This document shows, piece after piece, positions 1-8,391 of a stretch of 64,000 bases of DNA; within the stretch, counting starts at the first letter, position 1, and every line of letters begins with the position of its first letter. This DNA comes from Hyphomicrobium sp. (lineage in GTDB: Bacteria; Pseudomonadota; Alphaproteobacteria; Rhizobiales; Hyphomicrobiaceae): assembly GCF_009026145.1 (NCBI RefSeq), contig NZ_WBUE01000001.1, forward strand, positions 124,001 through 188,000, in the 5' to 3' direction. Made by a program: the position numbers and the translations under genes. The notes beneath the pieces are model-generated. The model had not been told where the DNA came from, made no database searches, and saw only the letters and a program-made list of their open reading frames with translations.

Positions 1-1035
1 GAGACGGCGGCCATTGCCAAGGGCATGAAGCAGGGCGCCGAGATGGCGCTGTTCGAGCTCAACGATCCCAACGTCGAGCTGATCACCAAGGATGACGGCG
101 GCACGGCGGCCGGCGCCCGCGCCGCGGCGGACGCCGCCATCAAGGAAGGTGCCGAGATCATCGTCGGCCCGCTGCTGTCGCAGTCGGTCACCGGCGTCGC
201 CCCCGTGGCGCGCCAAGCCAATGTGCCGGTGCTCGCCTTTTCCAACAACAGCCAGGTGGCCGGCCAGGGAATCTATCTCTTGAGCTTCCTCGCCGAGCAG
301 GAGGCGGAGCGAATCGTCTCGTTTGCCGCCGCGCAAGGTAAGCGCCGCTTTGCCGCGCTGATCCCAGATGACGCCTACGGCGCCGTCGTCGAAGCGGCGT
401 TCCGGCAGGCGGTGCAGCGCAATGGTGGCTCGGTCGCCGTCGTCGAGCGGTACCCCCTCGCCGCTAACGGCATGCTCGCCCCGGCCAAGCGCGTCGTCGA
501 GGCGATCAAGACCGCCGAGGAGCAGATGGTTCCGATCGACGCGCTATTCCTGCCGGGTGGGCCGGAGGCCCTGCCGCAAATCGGCCCGGTCATCGCCTAT
601 TCCGGCCTCGACACGACGAAGGTGAAGCTGCTCGGCACCAGCGCTTGGGACTTCCCAGCCATCGCGCGTGACGCGGCCTTCGTCGGTGGCTGGTATCCGA
701 GCCCCGACCCGATTGCCTGGCGGTCGTTCGCCGAGCGTTTCGCCAAGACGTTCGGCACCGCGCCACCGCGCATCGCCTCCGTCGCCTACGACGCGGTGGG
801 CTTCGCCATCGGTCTGTCGAGCAATCCGCCCGGCGCTCGCTTCACCCTGGCCAACCTGACGCGCGCCAACGGGTTCTCCGGCGTCGATGGCATCGTGCGC
901 TTCGGCGCCAATGGTCTGAGCGAGCGCGGCCTCGGGGTGCTCGAGGTGCAGAAGTTCGGTTCGGCTGTTATCGACGGCGCACCGACGAGCTTCGAGGCGA
1001 CGAAAGTCTCCGCCGCGCAGCAGACAGTGCGCTAG
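1..1035 (+). CDS. LpoA/LppC-like periplasmic binding-fold protein (5' truncated)
   Basis: The reading frame is open from base 1, so the N-terminus, including any signal peptide or lipobox, lies outside the window. The 345 visible residues have a Leu/Ile/Val-type periplasmic binding fold: an early segment reading EIIVGPLLSQSV, then VPVLAFSNNSQVAG, FAALIPDDAYG and VAYDAVGFAIGL. This pattern is typical of the penicillin-binding-protein activator (LpoA/LppC) group of alphaproteobacteria, which are periplasmic lipoproteins acting on peptidoglycan synthesis, and is also close to amino-acid ABC receptors. The fold is read directly from the sequence; the LpoA role is inferred from family resemblance. 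The gene ends in TAG at 1033-1035. Confidence 0.75.
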   Translation, partial: ETAAIAKGMKQGAEMALFELNDPNVELITKDDGGTAAGARAAADAAIKEGAEIIVGPLLSQSVTGVAPVARQANVPVLAFSNNSQVAGQGIYLLSFLAEQEAERIVSFAAAQGKRRFAALIPDDAYGAVVEAAFRQAVQRNGGSVAVVERYPLAANGMLAPAKRVVEAIKTAEEQMVPIDALFLPGGPEALPQIGPVIAYSGLDTTKVKLLGTSAWDFPAIARDAAFVGGWYPSPDPIAWRSFAERFAKTFGTAPPRIASVAYDAVGFAIGLSSNPPGARFTLANLTRANGFSGVDGIVRFGANGLSERGLGVLEVQKFGSAVIDGAPTSFEATKVSAAQQTVR

Positions 1036-1095
1036 ACGAGAGCTTCGCTCCGGGCCGGGACGCGAATCGGTCACATCAAAAAGCTGGCAGTCGAA

Positions 1096-1632
1096 TCAGG
1101 CCGCGAGCGCCTTGCGGTAACGCTCCGGTGCGGTGCGCTCAGCCTCGGCCAGGATCGCGCGCAGGCCGGACACGTCGGCTGGCAGCGCCATGGCCGGGCG
1201 CAGATCGTGCAGAAGTTGGGTCAGCGCGTAGTCGGCAGAATCGAGCTGCCGCGCGGCGGCCGCCTGCAAGCTCAGGACGCGCTGGAAGCTCGTCAGGGCC
1301 GCGGAGAGGATGCCCGTCGCCCGGCGCCAGTGGTCTTCAATGGTCGTGTGCGCCGGCTCGATCACCTGCGCGGTATCGAGGGGCGCGCGCGCCGGGACAG
1401 CGTGCGGCGCCAGCGAGGCCCACAGGCCGGCCAGCGCGAAATTGCCGTATGCGAAATAGGTTCGGAGCATATCGAGGCGCAGCGTTATCCGCTTCTTGAC
1501 CGAGGTTGCATGAGCGCCCATGGCCAGGGCGCGCTCACGGGCTGCACGCACAACGGACGCGAGTACTGGGGGAAGCTCGAAGCTGACCCTATTCGCCTGA
1601 AAAGACAATATGTTCTGCCAATATGCTGTCAT
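1096..1632 (-). CDS. Hypothetical helical protein (phasin-like?)
   Basis: This 178-residue protein has no signal peptide, no cysteines in motifs and no recognisable catalytic motif. It is rich in Ala and Leu and looks almost wholly alpha-helical, with a long heptad-like stretch around residues 90-130. Size and composition resemble phasins and other small granule or surface-binding proteins of alphaproteobacteria, but no diagnostic motif is seen, so the function is unknown. It converges on the preceding plus-strand gene with a gap of 60 bp. The 183 bp upstream (1633-1815) separate it from gluQRS and contain no gene that can be supported. Confidence 0.5.
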   Translation of the reverse strand: MTAYWQNILSFQANRVSFELPPVLASVVRAARERALAMGAHATSVKKRITLRLDMLRTYFAYGNFALAGLWASLAPHAVPARAPLDTAQVIEPAHTTIEDHWRRATGILSAALTSFQRVLSLQAAAARQLDSADYALTQLLHDLRPAMALPADVSGLRAILAEAERTAPERYRKALAA

Positions 1633-1815
1633 GGCGTGGCACTTGCGCTACGGATGCCGCCGCATCACAAGCGTTATCTTTTCAGACAATGCTTAAGGAA
1701 GCGCTCACCATGAAAAAATCTACGGTCCAAACCGAACCTTAGAGACGATCCATGCCTTTTTGTATGCGGCCGCCGTGCGAATGCACCGATATAGCGACGT
1801 CTTTTATGCATCGGT

Positions 1816-2685
1816 CTAGCTGCCGAGACCCAGCGTGCGGCGCACGTCCGCCGCTGATGCCCCAGCGGCGCGCAACTCGGCGAGCCCCGTGTCGCCGGCG
1901 CTCTTGGCCAGCTTGCGCCCTTCCGCATCGGCGAGCAGCCGGTGATGGTGGTAGAGCGGCTCCGGCAGCCCCAGTACGACCTGCAGCAGGCGGTGCAGCC
2001 CCGTCGCCTGATAGAGGTCGCGGCCGCGGGCGACGTGGGTAACGCCCTGACCCGCATCGTCGACGACGACGGCGAGGTGATAGCTCGCCGGCACGTCCTT
2101 GCGCAGGATGACAGCGTCACCCCACAGCTCCGGGTGCGCCTCGATCGCCTGCGGGCGGTCGCTTTCGTCGAGCTCGGTGAAGGTGAGTGGCGCACCCTTG
2201 AGGCGCTCGCGCGCTACCGCCAGCGCCCGCTGCATGTCGAGCCGCAGCGCGAAGCGCTCGCCGTTCTCCATGCGCGCCTCAATCTCGGCCCGCGGCAGCC
2301 CCTTGTGCAGGCCCGGGTAGAGAGGCGCGCCATCGGGATCGACCGCTCCGGCAGCGGCCCCCACCTCGATCTCGCTGCGCGAGGCAAAGCACGGATAGAG
2401 CAGCCCCTGCGCCTCCAGCCACTGCGCCGCCCGCGCATAGACCGCGAAGTGCTGCGACTGGCGCAGCACCGGCTCCTCCCAGGCGATACCCAGCCAGGTG
2501 AGATCCTCGAAAATGCCGGCGATATGCTCCTCGCGGCAGCGCGCCACGTCGATATCCTCGATGCGCACGAGGAAGCGGCCGCCCAGCCGCTGCGCCCTGT
2601 CGAACCCGGTCAGGGCTGAGAGCGCATGCCCGAGATGCAGCGGCCCGTTGGGGCTGGGGGCGAAACGAAATACCGGTACCGCCAT
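1816..2685 (-). CDS. gluQRS: Glutamyl-Q tRNA(Asp) synthetase
   Basis: This enzyme activates glutamate and transfers it to the queuosine base of tRNA(Asp), without a tRNA-binding anticodon domain. The 289-residue length matches GluQRS rather than the roughly 470 residues of full GluRS. The class I HIGH-type signature appears as PNGPLHLGHALSA near residue 12, RIEDID follows near residue 42, and the KMSKS-equivalent is the KLAKS segment near residue 256. It is transcribed towards the 1096-1632 gene. The next gene upstream, a secreted protein at 2704, is only 18 bp away, so the two may be cotranscribed. Confidence 0.93.
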   Translation of the reverse strand: MAVPVFRFAPSPNGPLHLGHALSALTGFDRAQRLGGRFLVRIEDIDVARCREEHIAGIFEDLTWLGIAWEEPVLRQSQHFAVYARAAQWLEAQGLLYPCFASRSEIEVGAAAGAVDPDGAPLYPGLHKGLPRAEIEARMENGERFALRLDMQRALAVARERLKGAPLTFTELDESDRPQAIEAHPELWGDAVILRKDVPASYHLAVVVDDAGQGVTHVARGRDLYQATGLHRLLQVVLGLPEPLYHHHRLLADAEGRKLAKSAGDTGLAELRAAGASAADVRRTLGLGS

Positions 2686-2703
2686 GAAGCTCGCGTGCCG
2701 CGC

Positions 2704-3237
2704 TCAGTCGCAATTGCCGGAGCGTCCGGCACCGGGCGAATAGGTGCGCGCCACTGCCTCGACGACACGGTTATAGAAGCGGCGCTCGGACTTGGGATAG
2801 ATCATCGCCCAACTGTTTATCAGCTTGCCGCCGCAGGTGAAACTGACGCGCTCGTAGAACTCGCGATCGCCGATCGTACCAGACAGCACGAACCACTTGC
2901 CGCGCATCGGCGCATACTCGATATGCGCCCCGGCATAGTTCTCCTGCATGAGATAGTCGCGGTAGTCCTCGAGCGTCGTCGCCTCCTCGTTGGCGAAAGC
3001 ACCTACCAGGAGCTGCGCCTTCCCATCGCGCGAAAAGAGCATCCGGCCCTCGTCCGTCCTGGACTCGCTGGCCTGCTGAAAGACCTCGCTGGGATAGGCG
3101 ATAAGGAAGCCATGGCGCTCGTTGCGCACGGTGGCCCAGTCTCGGCGCCAATCGGCCGCCGCCGCCATCCCGCCCGCCAGCAGCACCGCCAACAATGCCG
3201 CCGTACATGAAGTTGCCGCTCGCGATCGACCCGCCAT
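2704..3237 (-). CDS. Secreted hypothetical protein with signal peptide
   Basis: The frame is open to 3339, but the ATG at 3237 is preferred because it begins a textbook signal peptide: MAGRSR, then a hydrophobic AALLAVLLAGG core, then cleavage after GMAAAA. Translation from there gives 177 residues. The mature part (DWRRDWATVRNERHGFLIAYP...) resembles small periplasmic proteins of Rhizobiales with no assigned role. It has two cysteines, one in the FTCGG segment and one at the C-terminus, that could form a disulfide. The 5' end is divergent from the glycosylase gene at 3339, leaving about 100 bp for both promoters. Confidence 0.6.
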   Translation of the reverse strand: MAGRSRAATSCTAALLAVLLAGGMAAAADWRRDWATVRNERHGFLIAYPSEVFQQASESRTDEGRMLFSRDGKAQLLVGAFANEEATTLEDYRDYLMQENYAGAHIEYAPMRGKWFVLSGTIGDREFYERVSFTCGGKLINSWAMIYPKSERRFYNRVVEAVARTYSPGAGRSGNCD

Positions 3238-3338
3238 CGCCCAGCACTCCGATGAACGCGCAAAGCCCGCCGCTTTGCGAACGCGCATGCAAGACTTTAC
3301 GTTGCATGCAGCCGCTAGAGAAGAGTTTCGCGTGGGCA

Positions 3339-4007
3339 ATGCACATGAAGCGCAAGCAACCGGCGCCGATCATCCTCGACGACGAGCACATGCGCGATGG
3401 CATACGCGCACTCCGTCGCAAGTGCCCGCACCTGCGTCTCGTCCACGAGCAAGCCGGCGACCCGCCGCTGCGCCGGCACGCGGCGGGCTTTGAGGGGCTC
3501 GCGCGCATTGTCGTCGGCCAGCAATTGTCGCTCGCCAGTGCGCAGGCGATCTGGGGACGGCTGCAGCTCACGGTGAGGCCGATGACGGCGGGGGCGCTTC
3601 TCGCGGCAGGCGACGATGAGCTGCGCGCTGCCGGGTTGTCGAAGGGCAAGGTCAAGACGCTGCGCGCCGTCAGCTCGGCGGTCGCCGCCGGGTTCGACCT
3701 CGACAGGCTGGAGCACGCACCCGAGGTGGAAGTCCACGAGGCGCTCACCGCGCTGCCCGGCATCGGGCCGTGGAGCGCCGACATCTATCTCCTCTTCTGT
3801 CTCGGCCGCGCCGACGCCTTCGCGGCCGGAGACCTCGCCCTGCAGATCGCGGCGCGCGCCGCCATGGGGCTCGAGCAGCGACCCTCACGCGATGAGCTTT
3901 TCGCCATCGCCGAGCGCTGGCGCCCCTGGCGCGGCGTTGCCGCCCACCTTCTGTGGGCGTACTACAAGGTCGCCGATCGCGCCCTGCTGCTGCAGAAAAA
4001 TGCCTAG
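3339..4007 (+). CDS. DNA-3-methyladenine glycosylase II (AlkA/HhH-GPD type)
   Basis: This is a base-excision repair glycosylase that removes alkylated purines. The helix-hairpin-helix plus Gly/Pro-Asp signature is intact: LTALPGIGPWSADIYLLF followed by DAFAAGDLAL, which carries the catalytic aspartate. IVVGQQLSLASA near the N-terminus is typical of the AlkA family. Length is about 222 residues from ATG 3339; another ATG lies two codons later at 3345, and an upstream in-frame ATG at 3195 would overlap the divergent secreted protein, so it was not chosen. There is no Ada or AlkB partner nearby. Confidence 0.88.
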   Translation: MHMKRKQPAPIILDDEHMRDGIRALRRKCPHLRLVHEQAGDPPLRRHAAGFEGLARIVVGQQLSLASAQAIWGRLQLTVRPMTAGALLAAGDDELRAAGLSKGKVKTLRAVSSAVAAGFDLDRLEHAPEVEVHEALTALPGIGPWSADIYLLFCLGRADAFAAGDLALQIAARAAMGLEQRPSRDELFAIAERWRPWRGVAAHLLWAYYKVADRALLLQKNA

Positions 4008-4152
4008 GTGACCTGCGTTTAGCTGCCGCGGCCACACTCGAGCCGCGACCGCCGGCGGGAGCTTCACAGAGTTGATATGCGCCGCTAGTATCCCGGCCGA
4101 ACTTCGGGGAGAACGCGATTCGCTAACGAGAAGCCGATAGGACGCCAATAAC

Positions 4153-4713
4153 GTGGATGCGCACGCTGCCATTCCGGACAGCTTTCCAGCATTGGTCCTA
4201 AACGCCGACTTCCGGCCGCTGAGCTACTACCCTTTGTCGCTCTGGAGCTGGCAGGAGTCGGTGAAGGCTGTTTTTCTCGATCGCGTCAACATCGTCTCCG
4301 AGTATGACCGCTTCGTGCGCAGCCCCTCCTTCGAGATGAAGCTGCCGAGCGTCGTGTCTCTCAAGACCTATGTGAAGCCGGCGCTCTATCCCGCGTTCAC
4401 GCGCTTCAACGTGTTCCTGCGCGACCGCTTCTCCTGCCAATACTGCGGCGCCAAAGACGATCTGACGTTCGACCACCTCGTCCCGCGCTCGCGCGGCGGC
4501 CAGACGCGGTGGGACAACGTCGTCGCCGCCTGCGCCCCGTGCAATCTGGAAAAGGGCGGCGCCATGCCGGACGAGGTCGGCATGCATCCGATGCAGTCGC
4601 CCTACCGGCCGACGGTGTTCGAGTTGCACCGCAACGGGCGACTGTTCCCGCCCAACTACCTGCACCAGAGCTGGCTCGACTATCTGTATTGGGATACCGA
4701 GCTCGAGCCTTAA
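4153..4713 (+). CDS. HNH endonuclease family protein
   Basis: This 186-residue protein starts at a GTG (4153). The C-terminal half carries the HNH zinc-finger nuclease core: CQYCG, then FDHLVPRSRGG, then NVVAACAPCN. Two CxxC pairs bind a structural metal and the DHLVPRSRGG segment is the catalytic histidine strand. The N-terminal part (LVLNADFRPLSYYPLSLWSWQESV) is the usual lead of a family found, generally as a single copy, in most alphaproteobacteria. It is therefore more likely a housekeeping nuclease of unknown substrate than a restriction enzyme. No methyltransferase lies nearby. Confidence 0.88.
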   Translation: MDAHAAIPDSFPALVLNADFRPLSYYPLSLWSWQESVKAVFLDRVNIVSEYDRFVRSPSFEMKLPSVVSLKTYVKPALYPAFTRFNVFLRDRFSCQYCGAKDDLTFDHLVPRSRGGQTRWDNVVAACAPCNLEKGGAMPDEVGMHPMQSPYRPTVFELHRNGRLFPPNYLHQSWLDYLYWDTELEP

Positions 4714-4723
4714 TTCTCTCCAC

Positions 4724-4774
4724 TGTCATCCCGGAAGCGGCGAGCGTCTGCGAGCCGCTATTCGGGACCCAGCG
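4724..4774. repeat. REP-like palindrome
   Basis: An imperfect inverted repeat starts TGTCATCCCGGA and ends TTCGGGACCCAG, with an inner stem AGCGGC/GCCGCT. It shares its outer TGTCATCC...GGAYCCAG frame with the repeat pairs at 40.95 kb and 63.1 kb, which suggests one dispersed family. It lies 10 bp after the HNH gene stop and may also fold in its 3' untranslated region. Confidence 0.5.
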
Positions 4775-5078
4775 GGTGCGGCGAAGCCTCATCATCGCGA
4801 GCAGCGCGCTTTAGTTTGAAACTCTGATGGATGAAGTTGCGCTGAAGCCGAGGCGGCCGAAGTCGTATAGGAAGCGTGCTGCCTAGCGGTGACACACATG
4901 TACCGGCAACGAGTGACTAAGTAACAACTTATTAGTTAACCATAACAGGGCCGCGGCTTTTAAGCACCGCTGATTTCCTTGCTGGGAAACGCGCTCGCGA
5001 CTACTTTGTTAATGACTCGCGCACGTCATAGAATCGTTGCGGAGTCAAGGGGGCACCTAGACCTAAGGCACAGCCAAC
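4775..5078. other. Intergenic region, AT-richer than its surroundings
   Basis: No gene, tRNA or convincing terminator is seen here. The segment around 4915-4960 is visibly AT-rich relative to its surroundings (for example GTAACAACTTATTAGTTAACC). It marks the start of a short accessory-looking stretch of small genes that runs to about 7.27 kb. Confidence 0.4.
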
Positions 5079-5357
5079 ATGGGCAACACGGATAGTTTGC
5101 GCGTCATCGTGTTCAAGGAAGGCGATGTCTGGATTGCGCAGGGCTTGGAAATTGACATCTGCGCCCAAGGTCCTGATTTGAAGGCGGTGAAAGAGCGCTT
5201 TCTCGTCACCTTGCGCTCGGAAATTGAACACGGCGATCCTAGTTCTATCGGCCCGGGGCCAGATGAGTTTTTCAGTTTGTGGGCGAAGCGCTCGGATTTT
5301 GTGAATAAGTTGAGGGAGAGGGGCGGCATGCCTGTGGAGATTGCCGTCGCCGCATAG
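5079..5357 (+). CDS. HicB-like small protein, possible antitoxin
   Basis: This 92-residue protein opens with the beta-strand pattern SLRVIVFKEGDVWIAQGLEIDICAQG, followed by a helix with AVKERFLVTLRSEIEHG. That order resembles the partial RNase-H-like fold of HicB antitoxins and of a family of short alphaproteobacterial proteins that often begin VIVYREGD.WVAQCLE. No DNA-binding domain follows. The next gene starts 3 bp after the stop, as in toxin-antitoxin pairs, but that partner is not a recognisable HicA. The fold is inferred; an antitoxin function is only a possibility. Confidence 0.55.
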   Translation: MGNTDSLRVIVFKEGDVWIAQGLEIDICAQGPDLKAVKERFLVTLRSEIEHGDPSSIGPGPDEFFSLWAKRSDFVNKLRERGGMPVEIAVAA

Positions 5358-5360
5358 TTG

Positions 5361-5687
5361 ATGGTCGCGGTTGGTCGTAAGCCAACATTCTCAGAATACT
5401 GCACCTGGGCCCGCTCACAAGCAGGTTGTCGGGTCGTGACGACTGTCGTCCCTTACGAGCCCGACGGCGGCGAACTTCTTCCTGTCGGCCCCAGCGACGA
5501 TGACGGAGCGGATGACCCCGACGACTTAAATACAGACAGGCTGCATACGCTCACGCGCATTGAGCAAATTGCTACCGGTCGCTATGTACTCGCCGCCGAC
5601 TACGCTCAATCAGACGAACTCGCCCTTGCAACAGTCCGATACTTCGATCGGAAGCTGAATGTCGAATCTCCTTGGGGAGCCGATTGA
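5361..5687 (+). CDS. Hypothetical protein, partner of the HicB-like gene
   Basis: The ATG at 5361 lies three bases after the stop of the preceding gene (a TTG at 5358 is an alternative start), so the two are probably cotranslated. The 108-residue product begins VAVGRKPTFSEYCTWARSQAGCRVV and has an acidic middle (SDDDGADDPDD). It has no resemblance I recognise, beyond a loose similarity of the AGCRVV segment to the first strand of HicA-type toxins. The G-X-G-S-H motif of HicA is absent. The gene ends before a short palindromic stretch at 5700-5790 without coding capacity. Confidence 0.4.
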   Translation: MVAVGRKPTFSEYCTWARSQAGCRVVTTVVPYEPDGGELLPVGPSDDDGADDPDDLNTDRLHTLTRIEQIATGRYVLAADYAQSDELALATVRYFDRKLNVESPWGAD

Positions 5688-5812
5688 GCTTTGGCAGGGG
5701 TGAGTCACTTTGACTCACCTTTCGTTGGACCAAATCACCTAGGCTCTGAAACTGGAAAGGGCTGACGCCCGAAGGCGTCAACCCCTCCCAAGTCAAGCAA
5801 GGTCCAGGTGGA

Positions 5813-5929
5813 TTACTTGCTCTTCTTGATGGTCTCGACCGTCGTCGTGGAAGGACGGCGGATCGCGACCTCGACCGGGATGAACCGCCCATTGCGGGCA
5901 TCACGGCCGATCTTCTGCTTGCTGCTCAT
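5813..5929 (-). CDS. 38-residue basic small protein
   Basis: The frame is open to 6070, but the ATG at 5929 is preceded by a near-perfect Shine-Dalgarno (GGAGGA, 5 nt spacer), which decides the start. The product is 38 residues, MSSKQKIGRDARNGRFIPV... ending ETIKKSK. It is strongly basic with a central RDARNGRFIPVEVA segment. Short proteins of the form RDA.(N/T)G.F...A..RP.TT..E.I are common in Rhizobiales and have no known function. The strong ribosome binding site and conserved-looking sequence support a real gene. Confidence 0.6.
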   Translation of the reverse strand: MSSKQKIGRDARNGRFIPVEVAIRRPSTTTVETIKKSK

Positions 5930-6100
5930 GGATTCCTCCATTGCGAGCTGAGCGGAAGAGCCGCCCTCTCCGAAGCAACACCACATTGCCCCGCCCTGAT
6001 AAGGGTTGCGGTCTGCTGAGAGGCGCGACGCCGGAGTCGCTACCCGATTCGAAAGCTGTGGGAAATTCAAACTGAGACAGTACTGGGATGACAGAAGAAC

Positions 6101-6140
6101 AAAAAGGCCCCGGCAATGCGGTTGCCGGGGCCTTCTTCGT
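6101..6140 (-). terminator. Rho-independent terminator of the 71-residue gene
   Basis: A perfect 13-bp stem runs AAGGCCCCGGCAA (6104-6116) to TTGCCGGGGCCTT (6122-6134) with a 5-nt loop. Read on the minus strand it is followed by TTTTT (6105-6101), so it terminates transcription from the 6168-6383 gene. The other face also ends in a weaker T-rich tract (CTTCTT). Confidence 0.85.
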
Positions 6141-6167
6141 CGTTAGGGAAGGACGACAGAAATTCGT

Positions 6168-6383
6168 TCAGGCCGCGCGCTTCATCGGCGCCGCACACAA
6201 GGATTCGGCGATCACCTCGACAGTGCGGCTCCAATCCTGTGCAACGCGGTCGTCGGCGCTCAGCCCGAAGGCGAGCAGCGCGTCGGCCGGGGCCCCGCCA
6301 TCGCGGAAGAAGCGGGCGCACGAGGCGCGGGCGACGCCGATCGCCTGATGCCACTGCAGCGGATTGATGTGGTTGAAACTCAT
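6168..6383 (-). CDS. 71-residue hypothetical protein
   Basis: The ATG at 6383 has a strong Shine-Dalgarno, AGGAGGTG with a 5-nt spacer, so it is preferred over the in-frame ATG at 6482. The product starts MSFNHINPLQWHQAIGVARASCARFFRDGG and ends AAPMKRAA. It is probably two amphipathic helices, and the segment after residue 25 (PADALLAFGLSADD) looks like a small globular helical domain. The family is unknown. A strong terminator 28 bp downstream supports an independent monocistronic transcript. Confidence 0.55.
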   Translation of the reverse strand: MSFNHINPLQWHQAIGVARASCARFFRDGGAPADALLAFGLSADDRVAQDWSRTVEVIAESLCAAPMKRAA

Positions 6384-7266
6384 TTGACACCTCCTCGTTG
6401 GTGCGCCGCCACTTGCCCCGGCGCCGGGCTTTGACTGGGCGGCAAGCACACAGAGCGCGCTGGCACCACTACGCGAAACCATGTCACGTGGTGCCTCGGT
6501 GGAGGCCTGCGTCTCCTACGCTCCGCATGCTTGCCAGCTCGTTTGGAAGGTCCCTCTATCCCCTCCCAAAAACGAATACGCGGCGCACCTACCTTGTCGA
6601 CGCCGACGCTATGGGAATGTCCGTCGCTGGAGACGGACTGCCGATAGCGACGAGTACTTCACCGACAACTTCCGAAAGTGCACGCCAATCACTCGACTGG
6701 GACGCCACGGCACACCTCACTGACTGCTGATTGAACCAACGCGGTACGCGACTGACGCTACTAACTCGAACTCAGCGCAACCGCTCGGAAGTACGCGAGA
6801 ACCTTGCCTCCGAGCGGTTCGCCTCGACTTGCATTTGCGCTCGATGAGGAGCGCTAGGGGGAGCTTGGCTTGACGCACACATCTTCAACGCAACCGAACG
6901 CCACGCGACGCAACGGACGCAACGCTTACAAACGCACGACTGAAGGGAGACAAACGCGAGACAGGTCTGACGCTTCGGAACGCAACTTAGGCAACTGAGA
7001 CGGGATGCGGGGTTCCCGAGGTGACATGACGCGGACGCAACGCCGGATCTGAGAACGCGAACTTACGAAACGCTACTGACTGGGCTCTTCTTGAACGTGA
7101 ACTCTGCACCGCGTGTTCCGCGAACGAGAGGAATAGACCGTTACTTTTTGACCACGGAATGGCGGCGCCGTGTCCGACCAACGGTATTTCGCTTGACTGT
7201 TGCTGAACGAAACAGTCTGCGGAAAAATCACATTGTTCTGTGGATAACTTTTGGCGCGGAGAATCT
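6384..7266. other. 883-bp gene-free segment with ACGCAAC-type short repeats
   Basis: No reading frame here shows plausible protein composition or a ribosome binding site. The segment between about 6720 and 7080 contains many copies of CGCAAC/ACGCAAC and ACTGAC-like words, for example four ACGCAAC-like words at 6887-6930 and more at 6978, 7038 and 7060. One clear hairpin is present: AACCGCTCGGA (6779-6789) pairs perfectly with TCCGAGCGGTT (6809-6819) over a 19-nt loop. It could be a non-coding RNA locus, a decayed gene, or a simple degenerate repeat. I cannot decide which from the sequence. Confidence 0.4.
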
Positions 7267-7788
7267 TCAGCGCGCGTGCAGCGCTTCGCCGGCAGCACGA
7301 ATGCCAAGCAGCGTGACGAGCAGCGAAGCAACGACGTTCCAGCCGGCGAAGGAGATGCCGGCGAATCGCCACGCCGCCTCATCACAGCGCACGACGTTCG
7401 TCTGCTGCAGCGCCTCGAGCATGTTGCCGGCGTTGTTCGTCAGCTGCTGCGATCCCGTGCACGCTGCCGGCCCCGGCCAGAACTGCCACTCGACACCGGC
7501 ATGATAGACGCCGAGCGCGGCATTGCCGAGGAACGCCAGGGCCACGAGCACGAACAGCACGGCGGCAGCGCGCGCCTGCCCGGCACTGAGCGCCACGAGC
7601 GCGAGGAACAGAAGCGGGATGCCCGCGTAATACGCGTAGCGCTGCTCGAGGCACAGCTCGCAGGGGGCATAGCCGCCGATGTGCTCGTAGCCGAGTGCGA
7701 TGAGTATCGCCGCCACGGTGATCAAGAGCGCCATGGCGCCGAGGCGGTAGGCGGAATGCGCGGTCGGATCTGAGGCGGCAAGGGTCAT
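7267..7788 (-). CDS. DsbB-family disulfide bond formation protein
   Basis: This is a four-helix inner-membrane oxidoreductase that reoxidises a periplasmic DsbA-like partner and passes electrons to quinone. The 173-residue protein has four hydrophobic segments. The first periplasmic loop carries CELC (residues 43-46), and the second periplasmic loop carries the other redox pair, one Cys in PGPAACTGS and one in VVRCDEA. Both pairs are needed for function and both are present. It lies 15 bp downstream of the DedA-family gene, so the two are probably cotranscribed. No dsbA is in the window. Confidence 0.88.
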   Translation of the reverse strand: MTLAASDPTAHSAYRLGAMALLITVAAILIALGYEHIGGYAPCELCLEQRYAYYAGIPLLFLALVALSAGQARAAAVLFVLVALAFLGNAALGVYHAGVEWQFWPGPAACTGSQQLTNNAGNMLEALQQTNVVRCDEAAWRFAGISFAGWNVVASLLVTLLGIRAAGEALHAR

Positions 7789-7803
7789 CGGGATACCTGT
7801 GAG

Positions 7804-8382
7804 CTAGAGCAGGTATTTAACAGCCACGAACCCTCCCACCAAGACCACCACGAAGGTGGTGGTGACGAAGGTGAGGCGGCGCTCGATGAACTCGCGGATC
7901 GGCTGACCGAAGAAATAAAGAAGGCCGGCCACGAGATAGAAGCGCATGGCGCGCGCGATGATGCTGGCGCCGACGAAGGCCAGGAGGTCCATCTTGGCGA
8001 CCCCCGCCGCGATGGTCACGACCTTGAACGGAATGGGTGTCGCGCCCTTGATGATGATCGCCGGCACGCCGTACTCGTGCACGAACTGGATGAACGAATC
8101 GAGCGCGTGCTCCCTGCCGTAGAACTCCAGGATCGGCTTTCCGATTGCCTCGTAGGCGAAATATCCGATGGCATAGCCGAGCAGCCCGCCGATGACCGAG
8201 GTAACCGTTGCGATGGTCGCGTACCACCACGCCTTCTGCCGGTCGCTGAGCACCATGGGGATCAGCATGACGTCGGGCGGGATGGGGAAGAACGAGCTCT
8301 CGATGAACGAGACGGTTCCGAGCGCCCACGGCGCACCCTTGCTGCTCGCGGTGCGCATCATCCAGTGGTAGAGCTTTCGCAT
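7804..8382 (-). CDS. DedA/VTT-domain membrane protein (YqaA type)
   Basis: This 192-residue integral membrane protein has the VTT (SNARE-associated Golgi) domain. The conserved elements are the early FIESSFFPIPPDV motif, G-rich helices around SVIGGLLGYAIGYFAYEAIG, and the KGATPIPFKVVTIAAGVAKM segment. Members of this superfamily are linked to lipid scrambling and membrane homeostasis; the substrate here is unknown. The gene is followed within 15 bp by dsbB and preceded within 10 bp by the hemW stop, giving a tight rdgB-hemW-dedA-dsbB arrangement. Confidence 0.85.
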   Translation of the reverse strand: MRKLYHWMMRTASSKGAPWALGTVSFIESSFFPIPPDVMLIPMVLSDRQKAWWYATIATVTSVIGGLLGYAIGYFAYEAIGKPILEFYGREHALDSFIQFVHEYGVPAIIIKGATPIPFKVVTIAAGVAKMDLLAFVGASIIARAMRFYLVAGLLYFFGQPIREFIERRLTFVTTTFVVVLVGGFVAVKYLL

Positions 8383-8391
8383 TGGAGGCTG

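Noticed and set aside
1710..1742. Ten-codon frame MKKSTVQTEP with a possible ribosome binding site
   Set aside because: It is too short to support as a gene and has no leader-peptide features such as a run of one amino acid before a terminator.
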